A stretch of DNA of 64,000 nucleotides, taken from Ypsolopha sequella. Taxonomy: Eukaryota; Arthropoda; Insecta; Lepidoptera; Ypsolophidae. The notes beneath the pieces are model-generated. The model ran no database searches. It was not told where the DNA came from and was given only the letters and a program-made list of their open reading frames with translations. Every line of letters starts with the position of its first letter. Position 1 is the first letter of the stretch. This document shows, piece after piece, positions 1 to 12,517 of this stretch. Position numbers and translations under genes: made by a program. Location: assembly GCA_934047225.1 (NCBI GenBank), contig OW203992.1, forward strand, positions 20,263,501-20,327,500, given 5' to 3'.

Positions 1-1715
1 CATTGAATTTGAACCCTGCTCAAAGTTGTTGAATAAGTTGACACTAGTGAAGCAACACTGCCATTTTTGAATGGTTGTGTTGAAATGCAAGTTGATCTTT
101 GCACTGTTTAGTGTTGCAACCCGAGTAGGAAACACAAACAAAATGAATGGTTATCTGAATGATTGGTCAGTCTCAAAGGGGGATAATAAGTTCACAAGCA
201 ATCTCGACAGCTGGGCCTGTTTTCCTCATCTACATCATCACCAATGTTACTGTATTTATGAAGTAGTCTAAAAATATTTTTATTTCGGCCTCATCCACTA
301 AAGTTACCTACATCCAGGGAGGTATTGAGTTGGTAGATTATTTTTTCTGAAAGTTGTGATTGATGATGTTTCAGACTCTTTTATAGGAGGTGTGGTAATG
401 CTTGATGAAATAACTTATCAGCCCTTCCCTCCTTTGGTTCATATCATGATAAGCTTCCAAATGTCTGGCCAAGAAATTGTTACATAAATGAATGCACACT
501 GAAGAATTTGTTAGCTGATATGTTTATTTTTTTATAATAAGTAGACATTTACATATTAGTGGTTTTTGGTTATTTACCAAAACTTATTGTGAAAGAGATC
601 TTGGTATAAATAAAATATAAATAATAAACTTATTTGTTCTTTTGTTCTCTTTTATGAGTCCTATTTACGAACGCAAAGTTGTATGTGTGCTGGCCTAAAG
701 TTTGCTGTTTTGCTTAGTAGACTTGCATATAGAAAAATAATGACAATCGTAATTGGCAGTACATAACATTCGTCAAAATTCAGATTTTGATGAATGGAGT
801 AGACAGAGCTTATGACCTCAAAGGTCAGGTAACTTAATCGTCGCTGGCTCTCAGGATAATACATACCAGAGGCATCCTTTTGTTAAAATCGTCGGGACTG
901 GCTGGCCGCGCCTACTGGGTTCAGTAGTTATGGGGGGCTACGACTTAGTATACAGTGCAAACGTCCGATTTTGGGAAAGTGGTTGCGGGGGATAGGAAGT
1001 GAAGGTACCACACCCATCGCTTTTTTTTACACACAGATTTAACATAATGAATTTATAAATGTTTATTTTCTATGCAGTTTATTCCTAATTAATCATTCAA
1101 TATACATATAATAATAAAATAAAATTAACAGTAGAGCCCTGTGTGTCTGTATAGGTACATTGAAGAAAAGTAATGAAAATAGAAAGGGGGTGGCTAAAGG
1201 TAAGTAATGGAACACAAATCAACGATTTTTAGAATTCTTTTGTCTGTTTGTTTGTTCACGCACATCTCCGAAACCACTGAACGGATTTGGATGCGGTTTT
1301 TTTACTATCATCATAGTGACCATGTTCAACATATAGGCTAAAAGGGGCGTTAATAAAATAACGCCTATGCCGAAAATGGGGGGAGTTGAATAAACGCGGG
1401 TGGTCGCGGGCAAGGCACATACCTACTATAATACTTTACACACTAACATCTGAATCTATTCGTTCAGTGAGTAATTGTTTATAAAGTTCTTCGCAGCGCA
1501 GCGTCGTGGCGGAAGCCGGGAGTATCTAGCGAGGCCGAAAAACGAGCATGCGAGGACGGAGAACGCGCCCGCGAGGCCTAAATACAAATTCTACTATTTC
1601 TTCAAGAACACAAAATAACAAAAATAAAAAGTAGGTCATGTCTTTCGTAATAGTTCTTATTTAATGAAAAATAGTTCATACTATTACATTACCTTCTGAA
1701 AATTAGTTTTATTAT
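1..1715. other. Repeat-rich intergenic stretch, no gene seen
   Basis: No convincing coding exon is visible. Bases about 1-175 share a diverged dispersed repeat with about 46125-46290 (both contain 'gaaccctgctca' followed by a similar segment ending near 'gtaggaaac'). The rest is AT-rich with short open frames that lack coding character. Confidence 0.6.
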
Positions 1716-1723
1716 ATTATAAT

Positions 1724-2525
1724 TAGAGATGAAACGGATAGTGATTTGGCCGGATACCGGATACCGGATATCCGGCCAGGCACTTGGCCGGATAGCCGGA
1801 TATCCGGCGGCCGAATATCCGGCCTCAAGATACGCGTTTCGCACTAATTGAGCAAGTCTAAACATTACGCACCAAGGTGCGTGCGGGTGCAACTGAACGA
1901 GATTATTTGTACATTTTCTAAATCATATCACAATCATACAAATGCTGGTCTGCAAACGCGAAACAATTTCCGATCCTAACGAAATTCGTAAATATGTATA
2001 TTTTGTCTCCTTGCAGTCTCCCTTGTCTCCCTGTATATAAATGGACAGAAAATGAAACCGCGTAATCTACTGTTCAAACTGAACAAATTTCCCAAAGAAA
2101 AAAAAATAACCTGCCCGCCCTCAGAATAACTCAAAATGAGTAAGTTTCTTTGTAAAAGTTGTTCAGTATGATTCTTAGACCATGTGTTTTTATTAAAAGA
2201 TACCTGTTGAGTTACATCTGGTATATTTTGAGAGCAAAAGAAGCTGGTGTAATGTATGAAGAAAAGCACAAACATTTATTTCCAACAATTGCTGTAAAGC
2301 TTGTCTTTATCTACCATAGCTCAACTCTTATTCACTTTAGAATTTAGATTATTCAATCATTAATACAATAAATTTATTTTGTGATTTAAACGACTTTTTG
2401 TATGCTAAGTTAAGTATTCGGTATCCGGCCGGATACTATCTACTATCCGGCCGGATACCGGATACCAAAAATATTGCCGGATAGGCCGGATACCGGATAG
2501 TAACCGGATATCCGTTTCATCTCTA
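1724..2525. mobile_element. Non-autonomous hAT element with CCGGATA-repeat ends
   Basis: The element begins TAGAGATGAAACGGATA and ends with the exact reverse complement. It is flanked by a perfect 8-bp target duplication, ATTATAAT, at 1716-1723 and 2526-2533. Both the TAGNG-type terminus and the 8-bp duplication are typical of hAT transposons. Just inside each end are many copies of CCGGATA/TATCCGG, forming subterminal repeats. The AT-rich centre encodes no transposase I can recognise, so the copy is presumed non-autonomous. Confidence 0.88.
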
Positions 2526-2533
2526 ATTATAAT

Positions 2534-3183
2534 ATATATTTTTGTAATTATTTTGACGGGAGAGTTCTACAACAAATTGTCGTTGTGCGCGGTCGGATCC
2601 TTTTCGGACTTAAATGTTTTGGTGGTATTCTTTGAAATTCTAAAAATTAATCTGGTATTCTGATATTTAAGTTTATTATTATTATAATGTATCTATATTT
2701 TTTAAACTTTATATACTATTATATATTTATTATTCCTTGACGATAAGTAAGTACTTCGACAGGAGACTTCTACAATGAAATGATACATTAAGTACATAGC
2801 AAATTATAATGAACGCTTTTAATTTAATTAAAATTTACTATCGGTACAAACATCACATCTGTTTGTTTTTGAATAACAAATTCGAGGAACTGGAAAATCT
2901 TTTAAAAGCATCTGCGCGTTTCAAATAAGGAAACAAAATCGGATGTCTAAAATTACAAGAAACATGAATGGCATCGAAATAAAAACCTATTTAGGACAGG
3001 GTCTCTTACAACACCACGAGTTTTATTATCCGTGTCAATGCATCCATTGATGTACGTATATGTACATATATATTGTTCTCAGAATGCTTCACAATCAAGG
3101 TTCGGCCCTTAAACCCTTCCGTGATATTTGTATCGTTTTCTTGAACTACTGAGTGTACTTAATAAAATGAACTAGCTGTTCGG
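2534..3183. other. AT-rich stretch downstream of the RBCK1-like gene
   Basis: Lies 3' of the minus-strand RBCK1-like stop codon and probably holds its 3' untranslated region. No other gene or clear repeat boundary is seen. Confidence 0.4.
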
Positions 3184-6100
3184 TTAGTGGCAGTAACCGC
3201 ACGAGGGATGGCACCGCTTGCCGTCGACGCCGCACTGGCAGCCGGCGCTAGTGTCGCCCTTGCCCTGCGGTCCCCAGCGGCGGCCGCGCGTCACCCAGCA
3301 GATCTCCGTCTTGCACGCGGAGCACCGCACCCAGTCGCAGCCCCACTTCTTGGTGATGACCGCCCTGCACTCGGGACATTCGAGAGCCTCGCCGCGTGCG
3401 ATCAGAGACTCGAGCAGCGCCCGCGTGCCCTCGTCGGCATGCTGCGAACCGAGCGCCGCCGCCGCCTCACGCAGACGGGTGCGATGTTGTTCGCACGTTT
3501 CACCCTCGTGAATGGCCTGAAACAGCAGGATGTTACAATCATAGGCAATTTAAAGTATAAAGCTTTAGCCGAAAGAGAACCACTATGGATATTATTTACA
3601 GTTATTCCATTCTGATACTTAAGCTCTTGAAAAATTACATTTAAAAAAACCGGCCAAGTGCGAGTCAGATTCGCGTATCTAGGGTTCCGTATTGTGGATG
3701 ATAAATTTAATTTTGTAATTTTTTTGTGAGTTTCTCAACTGCTTTATTTTTCCTGTAATCTTTACGTAAACACATATTACCATGATTTTTTACGAAAAAA
3801 ATATAAAAATAATACTTTTTTGTTTTCATAAAGGTGAATGCTTAAAAAAAACCCACTCCCGGCGCCAATGAAATATATCTCATATTTTTAGTATAAATAG
3901 GTAATGAATTACCACATATTTTTTATCATCGATATCGATGGCTTAATGTAAGAAATTGCTATTTGTTTAATGGCAGGGGTAATACAAAAGAAACCAAAGC
4001 CCAGCGCTAATTATAAATCTCAGATTTTAAGTATAGTCGTGTAAGAAACACCACATATTTGGCATCATCGATATCGATAGCTAAATGTCAGAAATTGCTA
4101 TTTGTTTAATGGCAGGGGTAATATTGAGGTATCTCAAATAGTATTAAAAATATTTACAATCAGCATGTTAGATAACAAAATGAAGCGCTTTACATTAAAA
4201 CTGATGGGTGAATGTAAAAAATTGCTATTTGTTTTATGGCAGGGATAACTTAAGGTACCTAAAATAGTTACAACTGGGCCTGGGTTTTTTCTCCATACTT
4301 CGTGAGCATTCTCCTTTATTAACGACATTTGGTTTTGTTCACGATACTGACGACAAAAAAATAGGTATAAAAATAATACTTTTTTGTTTTCATAAATTTA
4401 TTTACGACATTTTGGGGGCGGTTTCAAACGCCTAGTGTAGCAGCGGCAGGGTGGGGTGGGGCATCTGAGTATGTCGGTACTAGCACTTCCCGCCGCAGTA
4501 CCCTTTTATCAAGAGAATTTTAGTAAGTACAAATAAAAAAGAGATCTTCTTTTTTATGTGGTATTTTTTTGTATCCCGTTTTTTTGGAATTAGGCATCGT
4601 GAACACATCCTACCCTGTGACGGAAGTTGCTGACCAAATCAACTTCCTGTATATGTTACCGGCCATACCCGATTTTAGGACAAACTAGTTTGGCCTCAGC
4701 CGGCCTAGTATTTTGAAAGTCCTGCAGCGCAGAAGTGAACCTGTAAGTTAGGTTAGAAGGTGGTTATTTTTTCATGACAACTCAAAACTACTTTGGCCTA
4801 GGACAAATTGCAGTTCGTACTAAAATCGGGTTTGGCTGATAACATAGGTATTATGTTTTACTTTAGCCGGGCGTTACTTGAGTTTCATAATGCGGTAACG
4901 CTTATCACAAGTCAGCTGGTTGGTTTGCGATATATCAGAGATAAGTTGATCACTGCTTGAGTTTACAAAATACGAATGTTAGCAAGTCGGATTAGGATTT
5001 ATATTTATCATACATACTTGGCAAGGCACGCAGTTGGTTTGTGTACAGACGGGACAGGGGAACCTCTGCACGCCGGGCTCACAGAGCGCCCAGCCGGCAC
5101 AGTCCTTCGTGCGGCAGTGGAACGCGTGCCGTGCGCCGCTCTCTGCTGCGGCTAGACTGCGTGCCAGCCACCGCTCGTAGTCCTCAGTGGAGACGAGCGC
5201 GCGCACCTCGCGCTCCTGCAGCGCGCCGCCGCACGCCGCCGCCGGGCAGCACACCGCCGCCTCCTCGCAGTGGCGCACCGCCGCGGCCAGGCAGTCGCGA
5301 CAGAACGCGTGCACGCACTCCCGGAGCACCACGCCGGCGCCGGCCTCGCACTCGTCCAGGCACACGGTGCACTCGAACTGTTCAGTGTTAGGTACCAGCG
5401 CGCGCAGCTCCAACTGCACTAGCTCTGAATACACCTGCCCGGTTTGGTCTTCTGGTGTGGGAGTCGGGCTAGCGACAGGGGATTTGGCGTCCACGATACA
5501 AGTGTCACCACTTGGTTCTGGTTTAGCATCTGAAAAATCATAAACGACATCTATGTGAAAGCTTTTCTTCTCGTACTTTTTACTTCTCGTAAATCTTTTC
5601 TTCTTGCAATCTCGCATTTATTCATTATTTATTATTAGACATCAGATTTTATGCATTTGCATATTTGCATATGCAAATTCATATAACTCTCTAATTTTAG
5701 CCTTTTTGTCCCAATCGTGCATATTTCGTTTAGTAGCGGGAGGTACGTATAGGGACCTAGGTACGAAGACGTGTAGGGCGCGAGCGCAGTGGCTGAGTAA
5801 ACTGACTGACCAGTGCGTGCGTTTTGTCAAATGACGTCAGTTGATGTAGGGAGGTCGTTTTCGGCGTACAAATTGATACTGGGTGACAAACTTCACAAAT
5901 TTGCGCTCGAAAATTTGGAAAAATACTTAATTGTATATTGTCACAAAAACTATGCATAATTTTAAGTATATTTCGCTGTTTTTGTACCGTCTTTAATTAA
6001 AATACATAAAAATAAAAATGTTTTTTTGATTTTGCATTGTGCGTATTTTGGGCATATCAACAGTTTTTAGTGCATATTTCGGCCTTTTTAAGTGCATATT

Positions 6101-9100
6101 TGCATGCATATTTTGGCACTTTGTTAGTGCATATAATCCGATGTCTATTTGTTATACACTACAATACATAATTATTAATTATACTCATTACGAACATTGG
6201 CGTAACAACCGGGGGGGCTAGGCCCAGAAGATTCTGAGATAGCCATAAATGAAACTAATACTCGTAATTAATCTCAGAAAAAAGTTTATTTACTATGTCG
6301 TTTCATTTCTTCTGAATGTGTATATTCACATCTCATATAGGGGGCCCTGTTCAGAACTAGTAAATCACTTCCGGGACGAACTTCAAGAAAAAAAATCCGC
6401 ACGTCAGACATTTTCATATTTAACAGGAGAGTTCTTTCCTGAAAATAACTTTAGGAGAAGCCTATTCTTGATCTGCTTATTTATTGACAGATTTTTATTC
6501 AACAAGGATTATTTGATTTCTTATTTATTACAGATTATAACGTTTTTCAATCGTATTGTTACTATTTGTTATTGATTATTAATTTCATTCATTTATAAAT
6601 ATTTTCATAACCGTGTCAGCAAAAAGTTGCACCACACAATGCGCTGGACAAACTCTACCTTTTAAGCATAAAATAATTTAAAGTACATACACTATCTTTT
6701 AGACAAGTACTTGAATTTTTCTAGAGGGACTAGGCCAACACCGTCTAAAGTTGTTGGCTAGCCCTCCCTAGGCATAAATGCTAGTTACGCCAATGATTAA
6801 GAATATCGCAATGTAAGTAGTAGTACTGCAGGAGGGTATCTACCGTAAATAACCCGTTTTATCAGTCGAATTCTATAAATGTTTTCTTCGAGTTTTAGAA
6901 ATCTTGTTTCGACTGTTTCTCCGGAATCGCCCCCCAGATCACAAACAACTCCCGAGTTATGGGGCCATAAATGGGTAATTAAATGCAATACATCTAATTA
7001 ATAATATCATAAGGTAGGGCTGTGTCTTAGTTTAGTTCATTGGAAAATTATAAAAAAAGTTGTGATTTCTTGGGAACACCTTCATTCACGCCCTAATTCG
7101 TCTTTTAGATCGCTAAAAAATATGGATAGTAGTTGTTTGTGCAAAAAGAGAGCAATATTTTTTTTTTTGTTGTGAGTGCCGAGATTCTAAGTTAGAATCC
7201 TGAGCGTGGTGAGGGATTCAAACACGGCACTCACAAAAAAAATCTTTGCTCTCTTGTTGCACAAATAACTATTACTTGATTGCCGCACGGAAATGGTGTA
7301 CTGAGAAAAGAAAGTCCACCGAATGAACCTTACCGGATTCAACTAAACAGAGGTAGAAGGGTGCTTCCAGATGAGGTCCAGCGAGCGTCGTTAGCAGCGC
7401 GTTGTCGTCGCAGCAGAGCGCGCGCCCCACGATCCAGCGCTGCAGCCGCGCGGGCAGCCCGAGCGTCTCCTCCGCCTGCCGCCGCAGCGCTGCCAGTCTA
7501 GCGCTGCGAGCCACACGCAAGCGTACTGGCCCACGGGCTGCCACTCGGTCTTCCACCCACACCGAGATCCTGGAACATTGTAAAAGCGCCCTTACGTATT
7601 GTCGCATAATGAACAAGTTGATTATATTTTACAAGTGTTTACTTACGTGACAAGATCCCCAATTTCAATATCACTGACTTTGGAGGTTGAAGCTTCTACC
7701 GTTGAAACTCTTGTATCAATTCCCTCCTTGGGGGGGGAAACTTTTTCTTTTGATGTTACCGTAGATTTAGAATTACTGCTTTCAACAGTCGGTTTGTTTA
7801 CGTCTATCAATTTAGTGCTTACAGATATTACTTTGGAGCATCTGGTTCCTTCAGATTGTGTGGCCGAATCTACTTTAGACGAAGATTTTGTTGCGGACTC
7901 GTATATTTTTGGTGAGCTACTTTGTGTCTCCATGTTAAGTTTATTGGACGAGGTACAGGGCATCGCCTCGGCTATAATGTGCGAGGAGAAGGTAAGCACG
8001 GAGCATGATAGGCGTAGTTGAGCCAATCTGATCGCCGCTTCTGCCGCTGCACGTTCATCTCCTTTGGCAATCGATTTTTCGAGTAAATTTACTAAATCTC
8101 TGCGTTTAGATAGTTCTGATGACAAACGACCATTGCTTGATTTGGTTGTTTCAGGCTGTAATGCATTTGCAGTTTCAGTTTTATCAGTTAGCTCAGCGAT
8201 GCCCAATTTTGAAGTAGGTGTTTTCGTAGGAGTACCAACCGATTTTGAAGAGGATGGTTGTGAGCAAGTTTCTGTAGTTATTGTAGGAGTTTTATCCACC
8301 GAAATATCCGATTTCACCTTAATAGGGTTCGTTTCAGGTGTACTTTGTTTGTAAGAAGTTTCTTCGATGTTTTCCTTGGATAAGGGAACTTCTTCCGTAG
8401 TTTTTCGAAGTAAACCTTGCAATGGTTTCAAATCGGATACCTTTCCGTTAACTTCATTTGCAGTTTTCGTCTCTGTAGTTTTAACAGACATACAATTTTT
8501 TTTAGTATTTAGTAAAGAATGTACGTCCCTGGACTGAGTTGTCGTAATTGGTTTTATTTCTTCTAGCTCTGAGTGTATATCTGTGGAAGTAGTTTGAACT
8601 GTTGGTGTTGTAGCAGAAGGCCCGGGCGTTGGCGGTGTTGCCGATGCTAAAGTACAATTTTCTATCGCTACTGCGTTGTGAAGGACCACGCTACTGTTCG
8701 GTATATAAATTGGATTTAATAGCGAAGAAATTTTCATTGGTTGATGTATTCTGTTAATGTTGTCTGCAACTACATTAGTGTTTTCTCTCGGTACATCTTT
8801 TGACTTTTCGCATTTGACTTTTTTGTCTATTAGTTCTGTTTTTGTTGCCCTTGAATCAATTTTTTTGTGTTGCAGGTGGGCGTCAACTACTGAAGATATT
8901 TTAGGAGTAGAGTCTACTAACATTGTGGTCTGAGTTATCAGAACAGTCTCTGTTAGTCGCTTTGTCTTTTCTAATTGTGGTGGTGCTTTATCTTTATTCA
9001 GAAAATCGGCAATTGTTACTTTGCCGTTTTGTTTCGACGATGACGGCTGTTGCTCAAATTTTACATCTTTGGGTATTTTGGAACCAATAGGAAGGGTCGG

Positions 9101-10342
9101 CGTTTCTTTGTTTTGATTAATTTTATCTTCTAAAGTCTGTGGTTTATTGAATGTGTAGCCATTCTTAGCAACTCCATTCTTATCGGGTTTAGGTCTCTTC
9201 GGTAAGGAATCTTTCATTTCTTTCAGCATTTCCTTGAGTTTTTGTTTTTCAGATAAATCGTTACTTGTCATCGCCGAGCTCCACGAAGAAGGTCTTTCAT
9301 TCTCAGATCTCTTCAGCGCTAAACATGAATCCTTAAACGCACTGGAATCACTATACACTTTCGCTTCAGAAAGACAGTCCAAGCACGTTACCATAGTCGC
9401 GTCATATTTCTTCAGACACCGAGTACAGAACCACATGTTGCACGCGCCGACTTCGCCCGACCTGACGTCACTGGCGCTCGAACCCGGCAACGACACGTTG
9501 TTGTTCTCTTCGAAGGCTTTCAACTTGTAAGATTTTAACAATTCTGCGGCCTGCTTGTCTAATTCACTAATGCTCGGTAGCAACTTTACCGCGGTGACGT
9601 CGACCGCGGAGTTTCTCTTTCGATTCTCGAAGATCTGCTTCAAAAAGCTCTTCTCTTGTCGCGGCTTTAAGCTAGAGTCGTTTCTGCTGCACATCTCCGA
9701 TTTACAATCGGTAGGTTTTTCACCATCCTTTGAGCTTCGTTCGTCTGGGATCGGCTTAGAACTCATTTGAGATTCTAAATTTTCTTTGTCTACGTTTAGG
9801 ACCTCACTACTCGGACGAGTGACGCTGGTGTTAGATCTGGGTGGGGGCGGTTGCGGCGCGGGTCGCTTGGCGGTGCGGCGTAGCGTGGAGGCGGAGCGAG
9901 GGGGCAGCGGCGCGCGACGTTTGCCTGGCACGTGCGCGAGGCGGCGTGGCAGGCTCTCGCTGGCGGCGCGGCGCTCCCTGTCACGGGCGGGGTCGCGGCG
10001 CGCGGGGGGCAGGGTCAGCGCGTCGTACTGCACCTCGCCCAGCGGCAGCAGGTACTTGCGGTGCAGCGTCAGGTGACGCTCGTACTGGCGCCGCTGGTCC
10101 CCCGCGCGGACACGCTTGCGGTAGGTGTCGGAGGGCGGCGAGGGGTGCGGGCGGGTGGCGGGCGCGGCAGCAGGATAGGCAGCGGGCTGCAGATACGCGA
10201 AGCTAGCGGCGGTGCGCGCGGAGGTGCCGCTGGAGAGAGAGTCGTCGGAGGAGGCGCGGTCCTCGCGCCGCAGCCAGCCCAGCAGCGACCACACGCCCGA
10301 CAGAGGACGTCCGCGCCCCTCGCCCACGCTACCCGCGCTCAT
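3184..10342 (-). CDS. RBCK1: HOIL-1/RBCK1-type RBR E3 ubiquitin ligase
   Basis: Four coding exons on the minus strand (10342-7647, 7569-7334, 5529-5018, 3516-3184) join in frame with GT-AG introns to give 1258 residues. Residues 1-898, one large exon, are mostly Ser/Thr/Pro-rich and disordered, with a zinc-finger-like motif W-x-C-x2-C-x10-C-x2-C near 304-324. Exon 2 (about 899-977) matches the HOIL-1 ubiquitin-like domain ('LQRWIVGRAL'). A RING1 follows from Cys1031, then IBR, then RING2 with 'KKWGCDW' (catalytic Cys about 1208) and the HOIL-1-specific end 'CHPSCGYCH'. RBR ligases take ubiquitin from an E2 onto the RING2 cysteine; human HOIL-1 is a LUBAC subunit that forms ester bonds. The protein is more than twice human length. 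The ATG at 10342 lies just after an acceptor-like 'ttccag', so a 5' untranslated exon is likely upstream. Confidence 0.9.
3641..4440 (+). repeat. Lepidopteran dispersed repeat with internal tandem copies
   Basis: Starts with 'ccggccaagtgcgagtc', a head shared with many dispersed lepidopteran repeats; reverse-oriented relatives are at about 13853-13915 and 35490-35815. Inside, a unit containing 'aaattgctatttgtttaatg' recurs three times (about 3950-3985, 4085-4125 and 4205-4250), spaced about 130 bp apart. It lies in the last intron of the RBCK1-like gene. Confidence 0.6.
4652..4846. repeat. Foldback MITE (TATGTTACCGGCCATACC family)
   Basis: The left end 'tatgttaccggccatacc' with 'cgattttagga' is matched in inverted orientation at the right end ('ctaaaatcgg...ggctgataacata'). 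A second, longer copy lies at 11440-11716, which supports a mobile family. It sits in an intron of the RBCK1-like gene. Confidence 0.65.
6195..6795. mobile_element. Non-autonomous hAT-like element in RBCK1 intron
   Basis: Terminal inverted repeat CATTGGCGTAAC at both ends, flanked by near-identical 8-bp duplications ATTACGAA (6187-6194) and ATTAAGAA (6796-6803), 7 of 8 matching. G-rich and C-rich tracts sit just inside the ends. No transposase is recognisable in the short internal frames. Confidence 0.75.
7126..7273. repeat. Short foldback MITE next to a RBCK1 exon
   Basis: Arms near 'ttgtttgtgcaaaaagagag' and 'ctctcttgttgcacaaataa' are inverted copies with a further inner match (gtgagtgccg / cggcactcac). 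The element ends about 60 bp past the splice donor of the ubiquitin-like exon. Confidence 0.65.
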
Positions 10343-11439
10343 CACATGCGATCACCTGGAATTGTTACATACCCTTTGTTTAAGGCGACATGTAAAAAAA
10401 TACGGGTGTTTCCTTTCTGTGTATTTCATGAAATACGCGGAAAATTGTAATCAATTTCTGGCATATCCATTTTGACTTTATAATCTAGGGTTTGTTTTTG
10501 GAAAACATGTTTGGATAAACTTTCCTCGATGGAAATAATTGTTGAAATGAGACTTCAAACACACTTTTTCTCCTCGTTTGACGAATAGGAACCATGTATA
10601 GAACTCAAACATATATTATTGATGAGTTTTGGAAATTTTGCTAGTTTAGTTTTTTTTATAAAATTATAAAACCAACTTTTTTTTCACTTCACCCTGATAT
10701 CCGCCCCTCTCGCACTGTGCGTTTTTTCGCTTGGAGCGACAGTGACAAAAATAAAATTCGCATAGCCTCTTAATCAACATAACCTAATTGTGATGGTGTA
10801 GAAAACCTTGGTAAGAACCAAACATACTCACTCAGGTCCAGCGTTATAGTAGTGAGGTCCAAAACTAGCACATTCTTATTACATTAGCCTAGTTTTCCGT
10901 GTTTATGAGGATATTTTAAACATTAGTTCACTCTCACTAGCAGAAATAAGAAACGAAAAATCGTGATTAAATAAACTGAACTAATAACCGTGCACAGTTT
11001 TATTGTTTGTATGAATTAAATATAATAACAACGGTAGTCGTACGAAGTGAGTAATATTTCGGACAAAGCTGTGCGCGCGCGCCGACTCGCACCCGCCCAA
11101 CTATATTTAGCGCAACTTCGCGACTGCGCTTTTGCTATTTTCATTTCATTCTTACGAGCGCCCCAACACCTCACTTCGTTTTGGCTTCCTGCCTATTTTT
11201 ATATAGCGCTTCAATAATATAAGATAAACACATAAATTGAATACTTTCGTGTTTAAGTGAAAAGAGAGGTCACTGAATTGACTGGCTAACATTGGTAAAA
11301 AATAACTTGAAAGTCAATTTTGTAATCTTATTAGTATTTAATATTAAGTAGGAGTATTTACATAATTGAATATTATTATATTATCTAATAAACATGTATT
11401 TTTCTACCAAAATATTTAGTAACAAAATTTGTAAGTATA

Positions 11440-11716
11440 TCTGTTACCGGCCATACCTGATTTTAGGACAAACTAATTTTGCCTAGGCGAAACTGGTCAG
11501 TGTCGATAAGAGGGCACATATTTGATTTTCATAAATAAATAACCCCGAAGGTTATTTATGGCAGTCGCTCGCTCCACTTCGTTCCGCGACTCGCCATACC
11601 TAAACTTCTAACGTAACCTACTGGCTCGCGCTAAAGGATTTCTGAAATGTCCGAAGAATAAGTTAGGCCCAGGCAAAACTAATGGTCCTAAAATCGGGTC
11701 TGGCCGGCAACATACA
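11440..11716. repeat. Foldback MITE, second copy of the 4652-4846 family
   Basis: Begins 'ctgttaccggccatacctg' and ends with the inverted 'cgggtctggccggcaacata', matching both ends of the copy at 4652-4846. The internal segment differs and contains its own small palindrome (ataaccccgaaggttat). Confidence 0.65.
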
Positions 11717-12150
11717 TAACAGAAAGTTCCACTATATCTACACTATTATTATCGCACAGTTAGGTCCAAAAGTGGACGAGCGCCTATTAGGTGCAAACCT
11801 ATGAAATGAAATGTCCGTTTTGTATGGAGAATTTGAAGAAAACTCAATTTTCAGTACTAACTTTTTTGCATTTTTATAGGAATGACAAATCCAAATTTTA
11901 TATATATTTTTTGTATATGAATGAGACAACATTGAGCTAACAGGAACATTCAATTAATTTATGAAGTGTCAGCTGTAAAAAAATGTTATGAATCTTATTG
12001 GCATTTAGGACGGACCGTTTTTGAAGATTTAATTTTATTTATCAAACTGACAATAAAAACAAAATTTACTATGTGGTTATAAACCTTGAAATCAACTTTT
12101 AAACAAAAAAACAAATAATAAAATTAACTTTATAATAAACGGGTCTACCG

Positions 12151-12307
12151 CGATCAAATTGTTTACCTTTTTTACAAAAAGGACACGTGTGTCGTCACCT
12201 ACATCTCATCACTGCGCCTCGCCATACTTGCCAGTTTCCCGTAGACCACATCGTCGGCCCGACGACGTCGGGTGACCTTTTCGTAAAAAAGGTAAACAAT
12301 TTGATTT
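12151..12307. repeat. Foldback MITE with GC-rich centre
   Basis: Arms 'caaattgtttacctttttta' (from 12155) and 'aaaaaaggtaaacaatttg' (to about 12303) are inverted. The inside carries 'ggtgaccttttcg' and 'gtagaccac'. A partial relative is at about 48205-48310, sharing 'gggaaactggcaagtatggc' in inverse orientation. Confidence 0.6.
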
Positions 12308-12517
12308 GATTTTTGCAATGTACGAAACGCGAGAGTTTAAAGTTATACAACAAAAATAACTATTGAATCACAGAAATTACGAACTCATGAATCTCTAAGA
12401 AAATATCTGCAATTTCATAGGTTTGCACCCAATATTTCGTACCTAGTACATACACATGTAAGTATAACAACTTGTACGAGTTAACAGTAATGAGCTATAA
12501 CAAAAAGTTGACGTTAT

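Larger units (their letters stand above)
10343..12517. other. Spacer between two minus-strand genes
   Basis: Separates the RBCK1-like start (10342) from the ATPAF2 stop (12518). A relatively GC-rich patch at about 11060-11170 with alternating 'gcgcgcgc' is a candidate promoter or untranslated first exon for RBCK1; this is inference only. Two foldback repeats (11440-11716, 12151-12307) occupy part of the rest. No coding exon seen. Confidence 0.45.

Noticed and set aside
3187..3615. 142-codon plus-strand open frame
   Set aside because: It is antisense to the last RBCK1-like exon, whose minus-strand reading matches the HOIL-1 C terminus residue by residue.
3184..10342. Assignment as HOIP/LUBEL (RNF31) instead of HOIL-1
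   Set aside because: No PUB or UBA domain or LDD extension; the protein ends in the CHPSC...CH block typical of HOIL-1 directly after RING2.
9786..10450. Several long GC-rich plus-strand frames
   Set aside because: They are Arg/Ala/Gly-rich shadows of the GC-rich first coding exon of the RBCK1-like gene.
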